Shown: positions 56,370 to 64,000 of the stretch, in pieces
Numbering within the stretch: the stretch's first letter is position 1
Layout of the letters: the number at the start of each line of letters is the position of its first letter
NCBI RefSeq assembly: GCF_014696675.1
Contig: NZ_JACJQN010000017.1
Span: forward strand, 1-64,000
Direction of reading: 5' to 3'
DNA length: 64,000 nt
Source: Phormidium tenue FACHB-1052
GTDB taxonomy: Bacteria > Cyanobacteriota > Cyanobacteriia > Phormidesmidales > Phormidesmidaceae
Translations under genes and position numbers: made by a program
The notes under the pieces: generated by a model
The model's database searches: none
Seen by the model: only the letters and a program-made list of their open reading frames with translations
Told to the model about the DNA's origin: nothing

Positions 56370-57308
56370 ATGCCGACCTCTGTGTCTCCATCCCTTGCCC
56401 TGGCTACCCTCAGCTACGGCCCTGACTTCACCCGTTGCCAACTGCTAGTCGACAGTGTTGGTCAGCTTAGTCAGACCCCGATGCGCCACTACGTGATTGT
56501 CGATCAGCGAGATTATTCAATGTTTAAGTCGTTGGCTAACGCCAACACCGAAATTTTGACGGTTGAGTCGCTGCTGCCCCCCTGGATTCGTCGCTTTCCC
56601 CTGGTCAGCCGCGCCTGGTTGAGCTTAAAGACCCCGCCGATTCGCAACTGGGTGCTACAGCAGTTGGTCAAGCTAACCTTTGCCCGACGCGCCCCTGAGG
56701 CCGTCACGGTTTTTGTTGACTCTGATGTGGTGTTTGTTCGCCCCTTTGATCTGACAAACTTTGCCCAGCCCAACCAAACGCGGCTGTTTCGAGTGCCCGA
56801 GTTCTATAGCCCTGACTTTGAACCACTGTACGAGGCGGCCTACCGGCTGCTGGGGCTAGAGGGTTACCGCTACGGGGTCACGCGCCCCAACTATATTGGC
56901 AATTTGATTAGCTGGCGGCAGGCTAACGTGATCGCCCTGTGCGATCGCCTAGAGCAAGTGGGAGGTCGCCCTTGGCTAGAAACCTTGGCCCGAGCTAAAA
57001 CTCTGTCGGAGTACATTCTCTACGGGGTATTTGTCGATCAGGTGCTGGGCGATGCGGCTGGTCACGTCTACGACTGGTCTCCCCTGTGTCACGAATACTG
57101 GCGGCCTTGCCCTCTAGATGACCATCAGCTAGCCGAGTTCTTTGCCGCTGTGCAGGCCCACCATGTTGCCGTGATGATCTCAGCGAAGGCGCAAATTGCT
57201 CCCGATCGCTACCGTCACCACCTGCAGCGCTACAGTACCGCACTCGCCACGCCTTGCTCTGACCAGCCGAATTTGCCCTCCAACCTCGCTCTGGATTTCC
57301 CCGTTTGA
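56370..57308 (+). CDS. DUF6492-family glycosyltransferase-like protein
   Basis: 312 residues. ATLSYGPDFTRCQLLVDSV at the start, DSD in TVFVDSDVVFVRPFD (a metal-binding DxD as in GT-A enzymes), and RPNYIGNLISWR. These match DUF6492, thought to be glycosyltransferases. Lone gene; target sugar or acceptor unknown, possibly exopolysaccharide. Confidence 0.7.
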   Translation: MPTSVSPSLALATLSYGPDFTRCQLLVDSVGQLSQTPMRHYVIVDQRDYSMFKSLANANTEILTVESLLPPWIRRFPLVSRAWLSLKTPPIRNWVLQQLVKLTFARRAPEAVTVFVDSDVVFVRPFDLTNFAQPNQTRLFRVPEFYSPDFEPLYEAAYRLLGLEGYRYGVTRPNYIGNLISWRQANVIALCDRLEQVGGRPWLETLARAKTLSEYILYGVFVDQVLGDAAGHVYDWSPLCHEYWRPCPLDDHQLAEFFAAVQAHHVAVMISAKAQIAPDRYRHHLQRYSTALATPCSDQPNLPSNLALDFPV

Positions 57309-57495
57309 CGCTCTGCTCAAGATTGGGCTAAAGCTTCCGGGAACTCTGCCCCCGCCTTTGATAGACATAGAGATAGAGGCGAAACATTGCTCTCTACTGC
57401 CGCGCTCGCCCCCAGACTCACCACCCAAATTGTCTACTATGAAGGGCGGGGGTAATGGGTAACACTGTCGTTTTGGGGTTCCATACCGTAAATAA

Positions 57496-59265
57496 ATGAT
57501 CAGATCAGGGTTTCGCACTGCACTTTTGGTGGTTGCCGCTGGCATCGCCCTAGCTGCCACCGTCACTAGCCAATCTACCGACTTGGCCACTGCTCCGCCC
57601 GCTGCGATCGAGGCAAATGACGCCGTGCCAAATCGTGACCCAGAAACTCTGCGCCTGCTCTACAGTCGCTCGGTGCTAACCCTCAACCCTCACCTAGCCA
57701 GTGGCTATCAAGACTTTGAGGCGGCCCGCATCGTCTACGAACCCCTAGCCAGCTACAACGAGGCAGGCGAGCTGGTGCCCTTTCTGGCCGACGAAATTCC
57801 GACTGCCGAGAACGGGGGCATAGCCGCCGATGGCACCTCTGTCACCTGGACGCTGCGCCCCGATATCACCTGGGCCGATGGCGAACCCTTCACCGCTGCC
57901 GATGTGGTGTTTACCTTCGAATTTATTCGCAATCCTGTGGTGGCGGCAGCAACCGCTCAATATTATGACGGTGTAAAAAGCGTAGAGGCGATCGACGACT
58001 ACACCGTAAAAGTCACCTTTGCCACCCCTACCCCAGCCTGGTCGGTTCCGTTTACTGGCCAAACCGGGCTGATTTTGCCTCGCCATATCTTTGCAGAATT
58101 CAATGGCCCCACCGCCCGCGACGCACTGGCTAACCTCCAGCCCGTGGGCACCGGCCCCTACCAGGTGGTGGGGTTTGAGTCGGGCACCGTGGTGTACGAG
58201 CCCAATCCGAGCTACTGGGGCGGACGACCTGCCTTCAAGCGCGTAGAGCTGCTAGGCGGTCTCGCCCCCTATGCCGCCGCGCGCGAGGTATTGCAGGCTG
58301 GCACCGCCGACTTTGCCCACAACCTTCAGGTTGAAGCGGAGGCCCTTAGCGAGCTAGAAACCGACGCCAGTGGTCACGTCACTCACCTGTTTGGCTCCCA
58401 GGTAGAGCGCATCATGCTGAATTTTTCCAATCCCTTTGCCCGCACTGAGGATGGGGAGCGTTCTAGCCCCGAGATTCCGCACCCCTATTTCAGCGATGTG
58501 CGAGTGCGCCAGGCGCTTAACCTAGCTGTAGACCGCAACACCATTGCCAAGGAGCTTTACGGCACCTCTGGCAAACCAACCGCCCAACTGCTGGTGGCCC
58601 CTGCCAACTATCAATCGCCAGACATCAGTTATAGCTACAATCTGGCGCAGGCCAAGGCACTGCTCAATGAGGCGGGCTGGGTTGACAGCAACGGTGATGG
58701 CCTGCGTGAAAAAGATGGCGTTCCCCTAGAGGTGCTATTTCAGGCGGCGGTCAATCCTGTGCGTCAAAAGACCCAGGCCATTGTCAGCGACAGTCTGCAA
58801 GAGCTGGGGGTAGATGTGCAGATTGCGCGAGTGCGCATGGACGAATTTTTCTCAGGCAACCCGGAGGACACCGGCAGTCTCAACCATTTCTATGCCGACA
58901 TGCAGGTGTACTCCATTGGCAACGAAAGCCCCGACCCCAGCATCTATATGGGTTGGTGGACCTGCGACAAAATTGCTTCCCAGGCCAACCAATGGCAGGA
59001 GCCCAACAACGCCCGCTACTGCAACCCGGAGTACGATCGCCTCTGGGAGGAAGCCCGCCAAGAACTCGACCCCGATCGCCGCGCCGCACTGTTTCAGCAG
59101 ATGAATGAGCTGCTGGCCCAGGATGTCGCTGTTATTCCGGTGGTGCACCGGGCGATGACCAATGCGGTCAGCGATCGCCTCACCGGAGTCGAATTCACTC
59201 CCTGGGATGCCAGCACCTGGGCGATCGCTGACTGGAGCCCAAAGCCCGCGCAACCAGAGCAATAG
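57496..59265 (+). CDS. ABC transporter solute-binding protein, family 5 (peptide)
   Basis: 589 residues. Signal-like N terminus (FRTALLVVAAGIALAATVTS) without a lipobox, then SBP_bac_5 marks: LNPHLASGYQDFEAARIVYEPL, WADGEPFTAADVVFTFEFI and VRQALNLAVDRNTIAKELYG. It binds peptides or similar solutes. No permease or ATPase gene is adjacent, so partners are encoded elsewhere. Confidence 0.88.
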   Translation: MIRSGFRTALLVVAAGIALAATVTSQSTDLATAPPAAIEANDAVPNRDPETLRLLYSRSVLTLNPHLASGYQDFEAARIVYEPLASYNEAGELVPFLADEIPTAENGGIAADGTSVTWTLRPDITWADGEPFTAADVVFTFEFIRNPVVAAATAQYYDGVKSVEAIDDYTVKVTFATPTPAWSVPFTGQTGLILPRHIFAEFNGPTARDALANLQPVGTGPYQVVGFESGTVVYEPNPSYWGGRPAFKRVELLGGLAPYAAAREVLQAGTADFAHNLQVEAEALSELETDASGHVTHLFGSQVERIMLNFSNPFARTEDGERSSPEIPHPYFSDVRVRQALNLAVDRNTIAKELYGTSGKPTAQLLVAPANYQSPDISYSYNLAQAKALLNEAGWVDSNGDGLREKDGVPLEVLFQAAVNPVRQKTQAIVSDSLQELGVDVQIARVRMDEFFSGNPEDTGSLNHFYADMQVYSIGNESPDPSIYMGWWTCDKIASQANQWQEPNNARYCNPEYDRLWEEARQELDPDRRAALFQQMNELLAQDVAVIPVVHRAMTNAVSDRLTGVEFTPWDASTWAIADWSPKPAQPEQ

Positions 59266-59483
59266 CCTGAAGCGGGCGCGATCGCAGCGATCGATTTCTC
59301 CATGCTTCGATTGCGCGGTGATTGGAACTGATCGCGATCGAACTCGATGCCTTACCTTGGCCGTCAGACGACTAGACGAGCATAGATTGAAGCCAGCAAA
59401 GCTCAAGGTTTTATAGCGAATATGTGGTTTTCTGGCCGGGTCAAGGCAGAATGGTTAACTGTAACAAGCGACCGACCCTTCCT

Positions 59484-60266
59484 ATGACCTCTGAACCCGC
59501 TGTCACCAGCTCCACGGTGTCTCCTCTGGCTGCGATCGCCCTTAAGGTAGCCGGTGCCATCGCCATTCTGTCAGCCCTGCTCGACTTTCTGATCTTGCTG
59601 ATTCCGCCCAATCTCACCAATGTGCAGTGGCAGTTGGCCACTACCACTCAGCTTGTCGATCGCGGCATTGTCCCCCTGATAGGCATGGCTCTGCTGCTGA
59701 CCGGGTTTTGGCTCGACAGTTCTGTGGGTAAGGGGGGGCAGCGCAAGAATCTGACCACCGATCTACGGTTTTGGGTCTGTGCTTTGGCTAGCGTGCTAGG
59801 TTTGGTCTACTTGTTGCTGATACTACTGCACCTCAACGCCGTGCGCCTCTCCAGTCAGGCGGCTCTAGCCCAGGTCAGCACCGAAGCTGGCGAAGCTGCA
59901 ACTCAGCTGCAACAACGGCTATCTACCGAACTTAGCCAGCAACAGACCCAGCTAGGGGCGCTGTTCGAAAACGACGAACTTTTATCCCAAGCGATTCAAA
60001 GCGGCCAGCTGCCTGCCGATATTGAGCAGTACCGCAACGATCCAGAGGGGCTCACCCAGTTCTTGCAGCAGCGGGCCGACCAAGCCCAGCAGCAAATTGA
60101 GACCGAAATCGGCACCCGCCGGGCGGAAGCCGAGCAGCGCGTTAGGGTTGAGGCCTGGCGCTCTGGCATTCGCGTCTCAGTGATTAGCCTGCTCCTAGCT
60201 GCTGGCTACTCCATCATTGGCTGGCTGGGGTTACGACGGCTGCTATCGCTGACTCGGGCTGCCTAG
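59484..60266 (+). CDS. HpsJ-family membrane protein
   Basis: 260 residues from ATG 59484. LKVAGAIAILSALLDFLILLIPPN and TTQLVDRGIVPLIGMALLLTGFWLD are HpsJ-like. Three N-terminal helices, a long Gln-rich coiled coil (VSTEAGEAATQLQQRLSTEL...), and a final helix. HpsJ belongs to the hormogonium polysaccharide system in Nostoc; other hps genes are not seen here. Ends overlap the convergent SWIM gene by a few bases. Confidence 0.78.
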   Translation: MTSEPAVTSSTVSPLAAIALKVAGAIAILSALLDFLILLIPPNLTNVQWQLATTTQLVDRGIVPLIGMALLLTGFWLDSSVGKGGQRKNLTTDLRFWVCALASVLGLVYLLLILLHLNAVRLSSQAALAQVSTEAGEAATQLQQRLSTELSQQQTQLGALFENDELLSQAIQSGQLPADIEQYRNDPEGLTQFLQQRADQAQQQIETEIGTRRAEAEQRVRVEAWRSGIRVSVISLLLAAGYSIIGWLGLRRLLSLTRAA

Positions 60267-61093
60267 CCTAGGGCCTTCATCATCGCCCGCTGAGCTACGG
60301 TCTGGTAAATCTCCTTGAGGTGGCCCATCACTGCGGGCGCATCCTCAGGGGGAAGCGGTATTTTACCTAGCACATCTAGAACCGTCGTTTCGGCAGGGGT
60401 AATCACCACCAGCTCTGAGTCTAGGGGTTCCGCATAGGCCCAAAAATTCTGGAGATCAATTTGACTAGTGGCCTTCCCAGTCTCTGGCTGAGTGCCCAAT
60501 TCTGAATCAGGGGTGAGTACTTCGGTAGACGTAGCGGTACTCTGCCGTCGCTGCCGTAGCGCGTCTAAAATACTGTCGCGACTGCGACCCCTCAGTTGAA
60601 ACAGCACAAACGGGTCCTCGCGAAAAAAGTCTCCTAGCTGGTAATACACCGCTGCAATGTGCTTGCAAGGATTTTTAGGATCAGGGCAACTGCACTTAGA
60701 ATGCACCTCTGACAGGTTAAATGGGTAGAGGCTGAGGCCGTTGGCGGTAAAAACAGCCTCAATTTCAGCCGGCATTTCCCCCGCCAGCAGCTGAGCAGAA
60801 TAAATTGCCTGCTCCGAAAGTGAATCAATGACGTAGTTCCAGTCTTCGTCAGTAAACGCGTCGAGCCAGATCGAAAGCTTATAAGGTTCTTCAGCGGTGC
60901 CTTGCACCAGGGCCGTGACCTTGGACCCCTTGTACTCCAGGCTGAGAATGTGGCCTTCTCGAGCGTAGATGCGTCCCCGCTCTAGGCGCTTCTTGAAGCG
61001 GTAGGTGTTCAACAACTCCACCCAGCGCTGTACCCACCAGGCTTCGTCTTCTAAAGCGTAGGCAGAGCTTGAAGCAGACGCGTAGGCAGTCAT
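60263..61093 (-). CDS. SWIM zinc-finger protein
   Basis: 276 residues. SWIM motif CxCx(n)CxH in SEVHSKCSCPDPKNPCKHIAAVYY near the middle. The N-terminal part (WVQRWVELLNTYRFKKRLERGRIYAREG) is typical of cyanobacterial SWIM proteins of the SNF2-linked type, although no helicase is nearby. Probable nucleic-acid or protein binder. Confidence 0.85.
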   Translation of the reverse strand: MTAYASASSSAYALEDEAWWVQRWVELLNTYRFKKRLERGRIYAREGHILSLEYKGSKVTALVQGTAEEPYKLSIWLDAFTDEDWNYVIDSLSEQAIYSAQLLAGEMPAEIEAVFTANGLSLYPFNLSEVHSKCSCPDPKNPCKHIAAVYYQLGDFFREDPFVLFQLRGRSRDSILDALRQRRQSTATSTEVLTPDSELGTQPETGKATSQIDLQNFWAYAEPLDSELVVITPAETTVLDVLGKIPLPPEDAPAVMGHLKEIYQTVAQRAMMKALG

Positions 61094-61160
61094 AACAGGG
61101 CAGCATAATGGGTTATCTGTTCATCTTAAGGCCAGTCGAGCTAGCCTCGCAGACTTAACC

Positions 61161-61195
61161 CAACAACCTACTGTGAGAGAGTAGGTTGTTGGGGA
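61161..61195. repeat. 13-bp perfect stem-loop
   Basis: CCCAACAACCTAC (61161-61173) and GTAGGTTGTTGGG (61183-61195) around a 9-base loop, between the SWIM gene start and the ugd stop. No T-run; probably a transcript end or stabilising hairpin. Confidence 0.6.
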
Positions 61196-61282
61196 TGTTC
61201 TGCTGCTGGAACCCCAAAACCTCAGGTCTTGTGCCCCAGAGTTCACTGATTTGTGGAATAGCTGCCATCGTTAAAGCCATGC

Positions 61283-61310
61283 CTATCGCTCTAAGTTTCT
61301 AGAGCGATAG
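61283..61310. terminator. stem-loop after ugd
   Basis: CTATCGCTCTA (61283-61293) and TAGAGCGATAG (61300-61310) form an 11-bp stem with a 6-base loop, 17 bases beyond the ugd stop on its strand. No T-run is seen. Confidence 0.5.
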
Positions 61311-61326
61311 ACATGACAGCTACGCA

Positions 61327-62715
61327 TTAGCGACCGATGCCAAAGTACTGAAACCCAGCTCGTACCATGGCCTCACGGTCGAGGAAGTTGCGGCCATCAA
61401 TGACGATGGGGCTGTTCATTCGCTGGGCCATGGCGGCGTAGTCGAGCTGTTTGAACTGTTGCCAGTCGGTGACTAAGACTAGGGCATCGCAGTGATCGGC
61501 TAGATGCGAAGCGTCAGTCTCAACGATGACACCCGTCAGCCCATGGCGCAGCCCGCTCTGGGAAACAATGGGGTCATAGGCTTTGACTTTGGCGCCTAGG
61601 CGATTGAGCTGCTCAATCAAAATCAACGCTGGCGCATCGCGCATGTCATCGGTATCAGGCTTGAACGTGAGCCCCAGCAGGCCGACGGTTTTTCCCTTGA
61701 GAATCTTGAGCACTTGCTGAAGTTTTTCGAGGGTGATTTGACGCTGGCGGTTGTTAACCTCCACAGCGGCTTTGAGTAGCTGAGCCTCATAGCCGTAGTC
61801 ATCAGCGGTGTGGATCAGGGCTGATACATCTTTGGGAAAGCACGACCCGCCCCAGCCAATGCCCGCCTGCAAAAACTTTTTGCCGATGCGAGAATCTAGA
61901 CCAATGCCCTGAGCGACTTGGGTCACGTCGGCCCCAACGCGATCGCAGATATTGGCGACTTCATTAATAAAGCTAATTTTGGTCGCCAAAAAAGCATTAG
62001 AGGCATATTTGACCATTTCAGCCGAACTGATGTCAGTCACCAGCACAGGCACCGGTTCGGCACTGGGGTCTTCGGCAAAGCGCCGTTCTATGATCGGAGT
62101 GTAGAGCTCTTTCATCACGGCGATCGCCCGAGGGCTGTTGCTGCCCAGCACGATGCGATCGGGGTTGAAGGTGTCGTATACCGCCGAGCCCTCGCGCAAA
62201 AACTCTGGGTTGCTAACGACATCGAAGTCGGCGGTGACCTCAGGGTGGGTTGTCTCAGGAATACCCCCCGCAGGCACGGATACCGGCTGGCGCTCGGCTA
62301 CGCCATCCAACACAATCATGCGTACCCAGTCGCCCGAACCAATAGGTACCGTAGATTTGTTCACAATCACCTTGTAGCCGCCGTTGAGGTGAGTGCCAAT
62401 GCCCCGAGCTACTGCCTCCACATAACGGGTATCACTCTCTCCCGTAGGCAGTGCTGGGGTGCCCACCGCGATAAATAGAATGTCGCCGTGCTCGACGCCA
62501 GCTTTTAGATCAGTGGAAAATTGGAGATGGCCTGCCGCCATTGACGACTTCATAATCTCAGCCAGCCCTGGCTCAAAAATGGGCGACTGCCCCGACTGCA
62601 TGAGCTTAACCTTTTCCTCGTTGACATCAATACACACTACGTCGTGGCCAACATTAGCCAAGCACACCCCGGTAACCAGGCCTACATAACCAGTACCAAT
62701 TACACATACCCGCAT
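61327..62715 (-). CDS. ugd: UDP-glucose 6-dehydrogenase
   Basis: 462 residues. NAD site VIGTGYVGLVTGVCLANVGH, catalytic Cys in GWGGSCFPKDVSALI, and GLTFKPDTDDMRDAPA in the C-terminal domain. Oxidises UDP-glucose to UDP-glucuronate. The downstream step, decarboxylation to UDP-xylose, is encoded by the next gene upstream on the same strand, so the two supply a pathway to UDP-xylose for polysaccharides. Confidence 0.94.
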   Translation of the reverse strand: MRVCVIGTGYVGLVTGVCLANVGHDVVCIDVNEEKVKLMQSGQSPIFEPGLAEIMKSSMAAGHLQFSTDLKAGVEHGDILFIAVGTPALPTGESDTRYVEAVARGIGTHLNGGYKVIVNKSTVPIGSGDWVRMIVLDGVAERQPVSVPAGGIPETTHPEVTADFDVVSNPEFLREGSAVYDTFNPDRIVLGSNSPRAIAVMKELYTPIIERRFAEDPSAEPVPVLVTDISSAEMVKYASNAFLATKISFINEVANICDRVGADVTQVAQGIGLDSRIGKKFLQAGIGWGGSCFPKDVSALIHTADDYGYEAQLLKAAVEVNNRQRQITLEKLQQVLKILKGKTVGLLGLTFKPDTDDMRDAPALILIEQLNRLGAKVKAYDPIVSQSGLRHGLTGVIVETDASHLADHCDALVLVTDWQQFKQLDYAAMAQRMNSPIVIDGRNFLDREAMVRAGFQYFGIGR

Positions 62716-62840
62716 AAAAAATATCCCTTACTTTATGAACACTCGATAACCGTTAAGCTCTCAGCTTAATGCTCTTGACTTGACGAACCCGAGGCCACAG
62801 CTAGACTATGGCCTCCTAACTGTGGCCTAACCTGCAAAGG

Positions 62841-63818
62841 CTAGTTGGTCACAGAGTGCAGTGTCGGTGATACAACCGCAGTTGTTCCTGATGGGCTCTG
62901 ACGACTGCGAAAATCGTCGATGGTGAGCTTGAGTCCCTCCTGAAGAGGCACCGTAGGACTCCAGTCGAGGAACGTTTGAGCCCGAGTGATATCCGGCTTG
63001 CGGCGCTGAGGGTCATCCTGGGGCAGGGGTTTGTAAATCAAATCAGCGTCTGGGTTCACCATAGCCTGGATGGTTTGAGCTAGCTGTAAAATGGTGTACT
63101 CATCGGGGTTGCCCAAATTGACTGGGCCAATGTAATCGCCATTCATCAGCCGCATCAAGCCGTTCACCAAATCAGACACATAGCAAAAACTCCGCGTTTG
63201 CGAACCGCTACCGTACACAGTCAGCGGAATACCCTGTAGGGCCTGAACGACGAAATTGCTGACTACACGGCCATCGTTTTCAAGCATGCGAGGCCCATAG
63301 GTATTAAAAATTCGGGCCACTCGAATATCGACGTTGTTTTGACGGTGGTAGTCAAAGGACAGGGTTTCAGCGACGCGCTTGCCCTCGTCGTAGCAGCTGC
63401 GAATGCCAATGGGGTTGACGTTGCCCCGGTAGTCTTCGGTTTGAGGATGTACTTCAGGGTCGCCATACACCTCGGAGGTCGAGGCTAGCAGAAAGCGAGC
63501 TTTAACTCGCTTAGCTAAGCCCAGCATATTTAGGGTGCCCATGACGTTGGTTTTGATGGTTTTGACCGGGTTGTACTGGTAATGCACCGGAGAGGCAGGG
63601 CAGGCCAGATGATAAATTTGGTCAACCTCAAGCCGAATCGGCTCAGTTACGTCGTGGCGAATGACCTCGAAGTAGGGGTGATCGAGCCAGTGCAGTAGAT
63701 TGTGCCGGTGACCCGTATAGAAATTATCTAGACAGATGACTTCGTGACCCTCGGTCATCAAACGGTCAATTAAGTGGGAGCCGATAAACCCAGCTCCGCC
63801 GGTTACGAGAATTCTCAT
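62841..63818 (-). CDS. UDP-glucuronate decarboxylase (UDP-xylose synthase)
   Basis: 325 residues from ATG 63818; the frame extends two codons to a TTG. NAD site [23 protein letters not shown], the SDR Tyr-x3-Lys in [11 protein letters not shown] and [10 protein letters not shown]. The extended SDR pattern with [14 protein letters not shown] matches UXS. Co-directional with ugd, 125 bp apart. Confidence 0.92.
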   Translation of the reverse strand: MRILVTGGAGFIGSHLIDRLMTEGHEVICLDNFYTGHRHNLLHWLDHPYFEVIRHDVTEPIRLEVDQIYHLACPASPVHYQYNPVKTIKTNVMGTLNMLGLAKRVKARFLLASTSEVYGDPEVHPQTEDYRGNVNPIGIRSCYDEGKRVAETLSFDYHRQNNVDIRVARIFNTYGPRMLENDGRVVSNFVVQALQGIPLTVYGSGSQTRSFCYVSDLVNGLMRLMNGDYIGPVNLGNPDEYTILQLAQTIQAMVNPDADLIYKPLPQDDPQRRKPDITRAQTFLDWSPTVPLQEGLKLTIDDFRSRQSPSGTTAVVSPTLHSVTN

Positions 63819-64000
63819 GGGCAATTAACCAGAGAGAGATTTTATAAACTAGGGGGTGTAGCTTGCATCTACCCTTACTTTTCCCAGGGTAAAGTATCCG
63901 GATATCAAAACCCCATTGCTCTAATTTTGATTAGTTTGCTAATGCTTTATAAAGTTTTTTATTTTAAACGGCTGTCTCTAACTCAGGTTGAGCAAGCTGT

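Overview
The window looks like chromosome from a filamentous cyanobacterium that does not form heterocysts (Leptolyngbya/Nodosilinea/Phormidium-like; inferred, no marker gene was compared). Reasons: very frequent HIP1 octamers (GCGATCGC), moderately high GC, and typically cyanobacterial genes: hetR with a patX-like neighbour, desA, the type-II NADH dehydrogenase-like ndbB, an HpsJ-family gene, a CYP120-like P450, a STAND/WD40 protein and a bacteriophytochrome hybrid kinase.

Layout. 1-7.4 kb: a ChaB-like remnant, then a leftward molybdenum hydroxylase (xanthine dehydrogenase-type) operon xdhA-xdhB-xdhC. A compact DUF262 + HEPN-nuclease pair of visibly lower GC sits between xdhB and xdhC. 7.7-14.4 kb: a small HD (ppGpp hydrolase-like) protein, an mtnA/class II aldolase pair and a 1357-residue HTH-NB-ARC-WD40 protein. 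That protein carries an in-frame copy of a dispersed G-rich/C-rich palindromic element. 14.8-18 kb: cupin, VOC-like protein, a TTHB210/DUF5602-like protein whose signal peptide is broken by a stop codon, and a sulfotransferase. A second copy of the palindromic element lies here. 18.3-22.9 kb: bacteriophytochrome hybrid kinase overlapping a REC-GAF-GGDEF cyclase. 23-34 kb: ndbB, azlCD, a UPF0175/DUF3368 toxin-antitoxin pair, amiF formamidase, a P450 and a YnfA-like protein, an APC permease and a secreted acetamidase/formamidase. 34-47 kb: pentapeptide protein, desA, cell-wall amidase, a DUF433/DUF5615 pair, a cold-shock-domain gene with an in-frame TGA, then rsmA-ispE-rseP-nth and a TIGR02587/TIGR02588 pair. 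47-64 kb: sodB, a GGDEF-EAL protein, aspC, patX-like and hetR, a coiled-coil protein, a DUF6492 protein, a solute-binding protein, hpsJ-like, a SWIM protein, ugd and UDP-glucuronate decarboxylase.

The most notable locus is 52.7-54.7 kb: a secreted small protein with three RGSGR motifs (the PatS/PatX pentapeptide that inhibits HetR) just upstream of hetR, behind a leader that can fold into three successive, partly exclusive stems ending in a terminator. Second is the DUF262-HEPN pair lodged inside the xdh operon. Third is the palindromic repeat that has entered the NTPase domain of the STAND protein without breaking its frame. All calls come from reading the sequence and from remembered family features; no database search was run.
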